Shown here piece after piece: positions 20,404-52,765 of a DNA stretch of 64,000 nt; within the stretch, counting starts at the first letter, position 1; each line of letters opens with the position of its first letter. The stretch lies in contig NC_083516.1 in assembly GCF_032362555.1 (NCBI RefSeq), forward strand, positions 2,629,001-2,693,000, written 5' to 3'. The notes beneath the pieces were generated by a model, which worked only from the letters and a program-made list of their open reading frames with translations, did no database searches and was not told the origin of the DNA. Origin of the DNA: Amyelois transitella. Its lineage: Eukaryota; Arthropoda; Insecta; Lepidoptera; Pyralidae. The position numbers and the translations under genes were made by a program.

Positions 20404-21198
20404 TCAACATTTATCATCAGCGTCGGTAATCATGTCTGACGGAGGCCCGGGCTGCGCTGGAGGAAAGAAATTCAGGTAGATGCTGCCGGTGTACACCATC
20501 ATTACCAGCGAAAATGCAAACCTGCATGATATCATTACATCAATCATCAATCAATACTTACGTGTTGTTACAGTAGGAAAAGTATTTCTGTACCACAGAA
20601 ACCTGTTTCATCAAAATCGGTTCACTTAAAAAAAGGCAATTGTCATTTGATGAACAAGATCAAGGCATGAGTTTGCCTGCAAATAAGTTACGAAATTTAA
20701 AATTCAAAGTCATTTATCATTGTACGACGGCATTATACCTATAACATATAAGTGAAAATCAGTTTGATAAAATCCTGGTTTTGCCGCACATAACATGCGT
20801 AATTCTCACGTAAAAAGATTTTTGGTTTGTAAGTCTATTTTAGTTTCGACACCACTGCAGCGGCCTTGAAGGTCCAGTGGTTGGGGAGTGAGACTGTGAT
20901 GTTGGCGGTCCAAGTTCGAGCCCCAACAAAAACAAGATTTTTTATTTAATTTTTTTTAGATTCAACTCGAAATTTACGTGGACGAAGTCGCGGGCAACAG
21001 CTAGTATCTCAATAAAAATTTCTTTCATCTCAGTCTGACGTGTGGTGTTAGTTCAATGATAAGTAAGCATACATACCATAGAGCCCCACCAACAAGGATC
21101 TTATTGTAAAAGGACTGCCGATCTGCGTAGAATGTTTCAAAATCCCCGCACGGAATCGGCAACTCATTCATATGAGCGTCGCAGTGGTCTAAGGACAT
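20404..21198 (-). CDS. Small single-pass membrane protein, prag01-like
   Basis: Two exons on the minus strand: 21198-21077 and 20521-20404. They join in phase (CTA TG|G) to 79 residues from MSLDHCDAHMNELPIP to SDMITDADDKC. One transmembrane segment, ILVGGALWFAFSLVMMVYTG (about residues 34-53), is followed by SIYLNFFPPAQPGPP. The order 'LPxPxGxFxxxYxxRQxxYN - TM - IYLNFxPP' resembles the insect deltamethrin-resistance/prag01 (PF16020-type) small proteins, which are thought to be mitochondrial. Assignment is from memory of the family pattern and is moderate. The stop codon overlaps AATAAA, and the intron holds a tRNA-like SINE and a GCGACTTCGTCC-type repeat. Confidence 0.68.
20580..21004 (-). 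repeat. Repeat composite in small-gene intron
   Basis: The 3' part 'ggacgaagtcgcgggcaaca' plus 'gctagta' (to 21004) is the reverse complement of the ACTAGCTGTTGCCCGCGACT start of the common lepidopteran family. Just left, at about 20862-20930, is a tRNA-like unit with A-box-like GGTCCAGTGG and B-box-like AAGTTCGAGCC. The left part, 'catcaaaatcggttca', also fits the family. Confidence 0.6.
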
Positions 21199-22446
21199 CG
21201 AATTTTCTTAGTATCTAATTTCTTATTTTCACTACGTACCTACTTACAATATGGAAGAACAGAAAAGGCTGATAAAATGAGATTCTATGATTGATACCAA
21301 GCTAGCCTTTAGGTTGCGACCATACTTAGACCTATTAATAGTCGTTATTTCACCTAGGTTTTGGAAGTGACTTCTAGGACTTAATATTTTCTGTGCTAGG
21401 AGGCCCTGAAGTAACACCGCTGGATACAACACACTTATTTATTAAGGAGCACGGCGCAAAGTTCAACTTACGTGCCTGAAACTAGTAAACATGAATGAAG
21501 CCCTCTATTAAATATACCCATCTGATGGGAGAAATGAAAGCGGGTACCATATCAAAAGCAGCCACCATCATAAATTGTAATTGTGACTACTTCTTATCAT
21601 ACTAAAAATCTACTTCTGAATATCAGTTGCTCCATAAGGAATCCTCCATCTCCCGGTTGTGTCATAAGAAACCCAGAATCTGCCTACGGGACGATCTACG
21701 AGTGGGCAGAGTTATTAGAGGAAGTGGCTCCCTTCTGACCTTTGTGGCCCTATGGTTTTGGGCCGCAATGGTCCACCACAAAAACCGCAAAAGCGGTGGG
21801 CACAATCCCTCATAAATTCGTAACTTTGGTACTTACCTTTATTCTTCGATGCATAGCGCCTACTTTCCAACACGTTTCCTAAGTTTTTACGAAGAAATAG
21901 AAGTCTAGATCTCATTATGATAATTCTTAAGATGGCAAGAAGACAAATTTGATAGCTTAATCCTGCAATAGATTTTCAGTTTTGACTGATTTGATGTTTG
22001 TTAAAGTGTTGTTTTGTTTAAGTGGCCTGTATTTTACTACAATAATGTCCATTCCAAGGAAGAGCTTTATATAAAAACCTGTCCTTTTTCCAATATTTCA
22101 AACAGGAACAAAATTAGTCAGTCGTATGCAACTTTCGCAAGTTTTGAGATTAGCGCATACATATAAACAGAAAAAATAAGGTGCCTTTACTTTTAAATAC
22201 CTAGGTATGTACTTGTCTTGCATTAACTCGACATTGTATATTTTTAATTTTTATTACGACTACGTTTTAAAATTCTAGTTGGCAACACTGAATGTTGTTA
22301 AATGAAGAAAAAAAAAAAACAAAAATAAATGTCTATGGATGGATAGTTTGTTTTTGTTTATGGTTTGGAGGACACAAAATGTTCGATGATAATTGAAACT
22401 AAATCAATAGTTATGTACAAATAATCAAGTTTTAATTTAGTTTTTA
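21199..22446. other. Divergent intergenic region between prag01-like gene and kinase
   Basis: The minus-strand small gene and the plus-strand kinase diverge from here, so both promoters should lie inside. Nothing coding is supported. A GC-richer patch at 21620-21800 ('ggcagagttattagaggaag', 'gtccaccacaaaaaccgcaa') gives short ORFs on both strands with no recognisable domain. Confidence 0.4.
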
Positions 22447-45125
<22,679 letters not shown>

Positions 45126-45567
45126 TGATTTATGATTGAGCTCATGATTTTAAATTATTAAAGCATATCATCATATTATTATAGTTACATCAGCTATGAA
45201 CGATTGTTGTTTTCCTTTGCAACCATCGCCTCGAGAAAAGCTTGTTCCCAATAACTTCGTTATCTACAATTTAAATCTTTATTCACATACTTTGTGCAGT
45301 TGTTTTTACTTTGTATGTGTAAGAACACACTCGTAGATTGAAACCTACGCCTCATGCTAGTAGTTGGATTCTGTTTGTGATTGGTGTTGCACTGAAGGAT
45401 GGAAATACATACTAGCTTTTGAACAAAGGCTTACTCTTGTAAATTATTAATTACGGGAGTTCTATTAAAGCCAAATTTTCTGACCAAGCTCTCTACTTAA
45501 AAGATTTTCAAAGAAACTTTATTTTATACGGAAGCTAGTAATGAAAACAAATTTTTAAAAAACATAT

Positions 45568-45573
45568 TTTATT
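45568..45573 (-). terminator. Candidate polyadenylation signal of the disordered-protein gene
   Basis: The minus-strand AATAAA lies about 255 bp after the stop codon; a second lies at 45518-45523. Position is the only evidence. Confidence 0.4.
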
Positions 45574-45761
45574 ACTTATAGCATATACCTAACGGAAATT
45601 CGATAATTTACTTTGAGAAATAATAATTACAACGCAGGTAATTTTCGATTCGCTATCTGTTAAGTCTCTAGGTATTCTAGGGAACCGGGAAGACGCCCTG
45701 GCGACTCCCATCGCACACTCACGAAGAATCACATACACTAGAAGGCGCGGGCGGAATGCGC

Positions 45762-45803
45762 GCGGCGGGCGCGTGTCGAGGACCATCGACACAGGCCCGC
45801 CGC
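45762..45803 (-). repeat. Strong GC-rich hairpin in the 3' UTR
   Basis: GCGGCGGGC (45762-45770) pairs with GCCCGCCGC (45795-45803), and GTGTCGA (45773-45779) pairs with TCGACAC (45786-45792). This leaves a 2x2 internal loop and a 6-nt apical loop. It lies about 25-65 nt after the stop codon of the minus-strand gene, within an unusually GC-rich 70-bp patch. Confidence 0.8.
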
Positions 45804-45825
45804 TCCGCGCCCCAGTCTTACATAT

Positions 45826-47007
45826 CTAAGACTTAGGAGCAGGCTCGCTATCCTTCTTGTCCGTAGACTCTGAACTCTCCGAAGAGTTACTCTCGTCACT
45901 GCTCTCCTCTGAACTTTCTTTGGATTCACGGGGCTTATCTTTGTCTTCGGGCTTCGCCTCGGGCTTAGGCGCGTCCGCCTGTACTGCTGACTCTTTGGCA
46001 GGAGCGTCCTTTGCAGGCTCCTCTACTTTGGCGGCGACCTCGCTGGCCTTAGCCTCTGGCTTGTCACTGGGAACAGCGGCGGATTTTTCACTGGGAACTG
46101 GATCACTAAGTTGAGTCTCCTTTGATGGCTCGTCTGATTTAACTTCTGGCTTTGCAGCGTCTTTAGGTGCATCGGATTTTTCCTTCTTTTCAACTTCCTT
46201 ATTTTCGGATTCTTTCTTTTCTGCTTCCTTCTTAGGCTCCTCTGCTTTGGGTTTGTCATCGACTGTGTCACGAATAACTCGCAGGCTGTCAGCGTCTACT
46301 GCAGCGTCGGCGGACTTTGGTTGTGCAGGTGCTTCTGGTACTACGGGAGACTCTGCAGGTTTATCTGTCTTAACCTCGGCTTTCTTTTCTTTTTCGGGCT
46401 GGCTAGGTGCTGGGATTTCTTCTTTCTTTTCTGAAGAAACAGCAACAGGGTCCACACTTTTTGCGACAGGCAAATCTATTTTCTTTTCTGGTGTTGGAAT
46501 GATAGAAGCGGGATCCATAACTTCATCAGCAATGGCAGCGTTTGAATTTGCCGCACTTACAACATCAATATTTTCAGGTTTAGGTTCCGCGTCTTTCTTT
46601 ACTTCTTTGACCACAGCAGGAGTCTCATCAGCTGATTTCTTTTCAGGTTCTTCTCGTTTTTCTTCAGGCTTAGGTTTTTCAGCTTCGGCTTCGGGTTTAA
46701 CATCAGCAACTGCAGATTTGCCTTCTGGAGCTTTTTCGGCTGGTTTCTCGGGGACAATATCTAATTTTGGCTCTTCTTTCTTTGGTTCTACTACAGCACT
46801 CTTTGCTGGAGCCTCTGGTTCTTTTGGTTCATCTTTCTTCACTTCTGTTTCCTTTTTCGATTCTTCTACAGCAGGTGCTGCAGCTTTAACTTGCGCATCA
46901 TCGACTTTAGGATCAGCAACTACTGCGGGGGCCTTTGGGCTTTCTTCAGCCACAGGCATTGCCAAACTCACAGCAGCAAATGCCAGGCATAATAATAGGA
47001 CCTTCAT
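45826..47007 (-). CDS. Secreted Lys/Glu/Pro/Ala-rich disordered protein
   Basis: A 393-residue ORF on one coding exon. The start MKVLLLCLAFAAVSLA is a clear signal peptide with probable cleavage before MPVAEES. The mature chain is almost entirely K, E, P, A, S, D and V in degenerate repeats (PKAEEPKKE, EPKKEE, KPEAK), lacks Cys, and should be intrinsically disordered. The C-terminus has an acidic Ser cluster (SKESSEESSDESNSSESSES) rich in S-x-E sites of the type phosphorylated by secretory-pathway FAM20C-like kinases. A splice acceptor (TTTCTTTACAG|G) lies one base before the ATG, so the leader is on a separate upstream exon. Not assignable to a named family; similar low-complexity secreted proteins are found in cuticle, silk and haemolymph. 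Confidence 0.8.
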   Translation of the reverse strand: MKVLLLCLAFAAVSLAMPVAEESPKAPAVVADPKVDDAQVKAAAPAVEESKKETEVKKDEPKEPEAPAKSAVVEPKKEEPKLDIVPEKPAEKAPEGKSAVADVKPEAEAEKPKPEEKREEPEKKSADETPAVVKEVKKDAEPKPENIDVVSAANSNAAIADEVMDPASIIPTPEKKIDLPVAKSVDPVAVSSEKKEEIPAPSQPEKEKKAEVKTDKPAESPVVPEAPAQPKSADAAVDADSLRVIRDTVDDKPKAEEPKKEAEKKESENKEVEKKEKSDAPKDAAKPEVKSDEPSKETQLSDPVPSEKSAAVPSDKPEAKASEVAAKVEEPAKDAPAKESAVQADAPKPEAKPEDKDKPRESKESSEESSDESNSSESSESTDKKDSEPAPKS

Positions 47008-50000
47008 CCTGTAAAGAAAGAAAAATTCGCAATTAGTGGTTAGTCGAAATAATAGTTGCGAAAATTATTGTGGATCTCGATGCACGTTTACAAGTCGTGA
47101 GTATGGTAAGGCCAATGTTACGCGCCGACCGGCTTTAACGTTTCACAGCAATTTTCCAATTAAGACTGAATCATCTAAGGGTCTGATGCATTGTGTCGGG
47201 GCATAAGTACCTAGGCACTATTCGATATAAATTGTTGGTAAATAGGATGTAAACTATTTGTGAAAGTGGGTTATATAAAATAGCTTTCTATCGAGAACGT
47301 TCATGGCGATCTTATCTTCATTCATGTATGTATCCATGTGCGCATTTATGTTCTCATGTTGCTGACGGGATGTAATTTGTATTTTTTCCTGGCAGTCAAC
47401 TATCTCATCTATTTTACATTTATTAGCAAGGTCCAATACCTTGCACAAGGTCTATTTATAGAATAGACTAGGTGGGACATTAAGTCTATATCCCAGGTCC
47501 TGTTGGAATGCGGTCTGGCGCCGATCCGCTAATAGACACTGCCTTCGGCGTTGGTAATGATCTTAAAATAACCTTCTGTACATCGTCGTAATTACGTGTT
47601 ATAAACATTAATGGATCGTGATTTCTTGAGCTAGTACACTGAAAGTGGTTGTAACGATGTAATCACCTTATTAGTTTGATTTAAAGCCTATTTCTGTTTA
47701 CATCGTTATTTTCTTCACTATAATTGCGAATCTTTGGAGTACCCATACTCATGCTGCACGAACAAATTACCTATATGTAGGATGCACCCTAAACAATTTT
47801 TTTAATCGTGAATATGAAATTCATTACGGCACTGCGTTACTGTATAATTTTACTTTTGCAGTTTAAGCATGTACGAGAATTGTTTTTATCCACTTACGTG
47901 AGACTTATCAGATCAAGGGCCGATTTATCTTATTTATGCAGGTGATTGTAAACTTAGTTAATTTTGCAAATCTAGTTATGAATTCGTTTACGATAGACTG
48001 GACTTCCTACCGCGTGCAACAGGATGCGAACTGCGTCAGTCATATAGATGATCCGGACACTGACTACGTTACTGAATATCAATTCGCTCATTGAATTCAA
48101 TCAACGACTCAAATGCAATAAGCCTCTTTATGAATCACTCTCACGCGTCTTGTTTATAAATTCTTAATTCTCTCGCGTTTCTTGTTTATATAATTTTGGT
48201 AGTACCCAATGAGATTATTTTGTTATCTTCTTGTTATAAAACACTATTGAAATTGGTTTCAATTTTGTTTGTATCAATTTAAACGAAATTATAATATTGT
48301 CTTCCGAATTGTGAATGATTGATGACCATTCAAGGTTTTATTCTCATGGCTTTAAAGAAAAACGAACAATTATTCAATAGGCCGGTACTTAATGATTTGA
48401 TTGCATTTCGAGACAAGGTCTAAAATATAATATGCACCTAACAGAATAAACTATTTTGCAATAAGAAATAACTATTGTCATGCCAGTGAATTTGCATCAA
48501 ACTGCCAATCGAGTTTATATGTAATAATAAACATACAAAAGGGTATACAGACTATTTATTAGAGCACTGAACTCACATCAGGTCAAGCGCATCCCATCTG
48601 TAATATTCTTTAGAAAAACTCGGTGCCTCGAAGCGGGGTTTTTATCATCCGTAATAGGATGTTTCAGTTCAGCTTTATTTTTATGCTGTCGAGACTCGGC
48701 TTGTAATATAATGGGCAATGGGAGCCGGTTTCGTAACCTGCGGTCTTCGTAACCCGTTGTTACGTCCTGTCCTTACTTCATATTATCGGTCGGCTTTTGT
48801 TTTTCATTTATTTCAGCCCTTTTGTGACGCGCGGCAATATATTAAACTTCAGATGCAGCCTTTTCTGTGTCTTGGTGTATTATTTTCGATTTCATGATAA
48901 GGGCTGATTTTTATAAAATACCAGATTCAGGAATGATGCACCTTTTTCAATTACTCTCTCATCTGCGTGTTCCCGATTACACCCTCCACAGAAGTATTTC
49001 GGGGCATCTTTTTCAGTTACTTTTCTTGTTTAAGTAAATAATGATGCATATACTTTTTTCTCTTAGTCGTGCAATCTTGGCTGAATGATCGCGATTATGG
49101 GTCATTGCTCTTGCGATGGACCTGCATTTAATTTATAAATAATGCAGGTATTAAAGGCGCACGTAACTTACCTTTATTTTATCTTGGACGTTTCGAATCA
49201 TGTTACAATGATCCGTGGTCACCGAGCGAGTGGTAATAATACCTGTATTATTTCTAAATGCAACGCGAAAGCCTAAATTCATATAGTTTGTTGTTGCCAA
49301 GCTATTTAAACTACAAATAAGTTAATAAGTCAGTGATTTACGAAGATTTTCATGTCGTTGGCGGTGTAAAATAAGTTAAATCTTGTACTTATGTTAGTTT
49401 TCTAGACAACCTATGTTAATTTTAATGTTCTACACCATCTTTATATAAATGGTCAATGTTTTAGTATGTCAGAAATCGAAAGTTCGATCGAAAAAAAAAG
49501 AAGTTAAGCTTTGCAAACTGGTTCCTTCCATTACTGAATCTTTGGGTCGTTGCCTTGCAACCAATTAACTTTTTGGCAGCAATTTTAAATTTTAATTCAA
49601 TATTTATGAGCAATGCGTTTCTGTGGTCCAGCCTTAGTTTTTAAGCAACATTATTCTTAAATGTTTTTTATTTTGTTGTTAGATTTATTGCGTACGTTCT
49701 TGTTACTTGGCTTGTTTATCGTGATTTTGTAAAAGTTATAGGGATATGACACTGTTGATCTCAAGGTGTAAATCTTATCATTTGGCCTTTAAGTTTATAA
49801 CCGTTTATGAAAAAATCGTGACTTTTACCAGACAGAATCTATATATACTTTAATATTATTATTAACTTTTTTATCAAAACATAATTTTGTCTTTTTTAGA
49901 GTGTGTCGATCAATCAATCCTTTACACCTTGGTTTTCGAGTAACTAATCTAAGCAAAAACTTATTGGCCTTTCGGCAACGCGGTCTGCTTTTGGTCTAGG

Positions 50001-52300
50001 TATTTGTATTAAAATTTAAACTATGCTCATGTCGTTCATTTGTTAAATATTCTCTTATATTTGGCGGCTAATTAAAACCGTCGAGATAACAGTTACAATC
50101 TTAAGGATCGATCATAATTCTTTTGACCTGACCCAAATTTAGCAATATAACCAAGTATTAGCTAAATTGAAACAGCGTTATCAAGTTGTTTTTCGTTTTG
50201 ACCATTAGCTACCTCATTTACGCGATTGTTCTCCAGCTATTTTCTGGAAGGATATCCTCGCGGAGGGCAAGGATTGTATCTTCCCACACTGGGGGCAATC
50301 TTCCAATTGAACCAGCGCATGCCTGATTGCGTCAATGAAAAAATTTGCCGGCAACCGACCCTCCTTCATAGTCAACACTTTGTATGCATTCTTACACAAT
50401 TTTATTGAATTGTATTTGGAAAGTGTGATTGATATCACTATAATTAGAACAGTTTTGATTGTTTGTATTGTTGCGTTTACCTCTCACAGGGTAAACGGCT
50501 TCAGGTGTTGGGTTTTGGCTTTTTGTGAGTTTGTTGATAGCAAATATCGATTGTGATTGTGAGTTCGTCCATCGCTTGTTTATCTCATTTTATTAACTCC
50601 TCCCCTGTTGCTTTCTTTAACTTCTTCAGTTAGATATTTTCCAGTAATAATTTCAAACCTTTTTGCTCTTTACAATAAATTTCATAATTTTATCAAAGCT
50701 TTCACGTATTGTTACGAAACATTATTTCATTATTAAATCAGTACAATATTGTACTTTTATTGATGTCAATTTCTAAATCGGTCTAACGTCAGGACCTTGT
50801 CAATCGGTGGTCTATCTATTATTGTCAGCATATTGCAACATGGTTCAATCACAAAAATCTGTGTTACGGTCGGCCGAACGTTTTTACGAAACACACATAA
50901 TTTCTCGTGTGTGTCCGCCCTACTCGAGCGTGACGGCATAAAATATTGAACGTAAAGAAGTTATATTTTTGAGAATCAATAAATCAGGCAGGTAGGCTTC
51001 TTAAAAGAGACTACATCTTCCTACTTGACTATTCCTGCTGTGTTTGGTTCATCCACATTTCGTAGCCAAAAGCTAAAGCTAGTTTGTACCAAGTAATTGT
51101 TGTACTAGGGACTAGGATACTCCGAACTCCTCTCCCGAGAGGTGAGGATGCGGAAAGGAAAGATTGTTGTATTACGATACGGTAGATATACTTACCTCTA
51201 TAATTTCTTTGTTTTGTAAAATTGAAGATCACTATCATTTTCAATATTGAATACTTGTTTGGTTACTATTCATTAGTTCTGTTGAGTTTACGCTGCGCTG
51301 GTGAGGTTAAATTTTATAGGAAAGAGGTAAAATGTCCGGCTATGCCAAAAGAAAGGGCCGGGTCGGAAACCTGCGGTTGAAGTAATATACCGTGATCTAT
51401 CATTGAAAAAGTATAATGTATTTAAAACTGAGAACGCCGAAGGCAGTGACGTTTATCCTTTTAACTGACTTTAAGGAGGTGATCTTTTCATTTCCTTCAT
51501 CATTTAATTATTCGGCAATGCTTGTTATCCATGATTCGATCCACAAAACAAAAGTTGACAAGTCGCCCGCAGGCCAGATTTTTTGATTGACGAAATGTCC
51601 CTCAGAAAATGAAGTACTTATATCATTTCTCGTACTTTACCTATAAAGGGATAGGCAGATACTATGGATTTGCATTTGCTTTGCTACGGAATTTAAGAAT
51701 GTCCTAGCTTCTTTGTTAGACGTTCATCATTAGCTTTGTAAATATAATCAAAAATTTGTTATTTAGTAAAATATGAATGAATTGACATAATTTGCTATTC
51801 CGATGTTAATTTATTCAAACACAATGTAAATTATTGCATATTTTAGTAATATTGTGAACTAATTGGTACAAACGTCAAAATAATATAGTTTTGCGTTTGT
51901 AAATTAGCTCCTTCTGTTTATTGAGAATTATAAAAAAAAAAATTCAGCATGTAAGTTTGATTTACATGCTGTCCTTAGCGGACCTTGAGCTTCAAAGGCA
52001 ACGGCTATGACGGCACCCTCCTTAGAGGAGCCCAGAGTCTGCGTATAAAAGAGTATTTGCACGAAGTTCACAATGATTATAGGTAGATTTTTTTATCAAC
52101 TATATGACTCGAAGGAGGTTCTATCCGTAAGTATACTTTTTTTTTATTTTAATTAACATGTCGTGGTTGAGAAGATAATTCCCACGTTCTAACAACGAAA
52201 CGTTACAAGGACCTTTTGTAATGCTCATGCGCATCATAATATTAATACGTAAGTACAGCATTACATTTATCTAAATCATTAACTTGCTTATATGTATGTA
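47008..52300. other. Non-coding stretch, left part of the 3' desert
   Basis: No gene is supported on the plus strand. On the minus strand a good donor (CTTGACCTGAT|GTGAGT, exon edge about 48576) with a GCATAAAAATA box near 48680 could be the first, untranslated exon of the disordered-protein gene. A minus-strand ORF at 50214-50438 (LVQLEDCPQCGKIQSLPSAR) looks more protein-like than its surroundings but was not identified. A short hairpin lies at 51945-51971. Confidence 0.4.
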
Positions 52301-52302
52301 CT

Positions 52303-52503
52303 AGAGGCCGCCCGCGACTTCGTCCGCATGGAAACCCTATCAATCCCGCGGGAACTCTGGGATAAAAAGTAGCCTATGTGTTATTCTGGGTCTTCAGCTA
52401 CCTACATACCAAATTTCATGGTAATCGGTTCAGTAGTTTTTGCGTGAAAGAGTAACAAACATCCATACATCCATACAAACTTTCGCATTTATAATAGTAG
52501 TAG
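52303..52503 (+). repeat. Lepidopteran interspersed repeat, best copy
   Basis: A near-complete copy: 'gccgcccgcgacttcgtccg', 'aaaaagtagcctatgtgtta', 'tttcatggtaatcggttcag', 'agtaacaaacatccatacat' and the end 'aactttcgcatttataatag'. It is the reference for the copies at 0.3, 6.3, 14.3, 20.9, 34.8, 53.2 and 58.6 kb. Confidence 0.72.
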
Positions 52504-52587
52504 GAAGTAGGATATTCATCATCTACCTATTTATCTAGAGAAAATTAACTCACTAACATTGCAAATGAACAAAAAAAAGAAACAAAA

Positions 52588-52765
52588 AAACACCATGATC
52601 CCATACATGTCGTTAAAGGCGACTAAGGGATAGGACACATTTTGAATCTCAATTCTATAATTCAGCCAAATAGCTGAATGTGGCCTATAAGTCCTTTCAA
52701 GACTGTTGGCTCTGTCTACCCCGCAATGGTTACAGACGTGATTACATGTATGGGTGTATGTTATT
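52588..52765 (+). repeat. SINE-like copy
   Basis: 'cgttaaaggcgactaaggga', 'ttttgaatctcaattctata', 'tttcaagactgttggctctg' and 'ttacagacgtgattacatgt' in family order, with an internal deletion between the first two blocks. Confidence 0.7.

Noticed and set aside
46247-47014. 255-codon plus-strand ORF opposite the disordered-protein gene
   Set aside because: Ser/Phe/Gly/Ala-rich mirror of the K/E/P/A codons on the other strand; it has no ATG context or domain and is explained by the repetitive composition.
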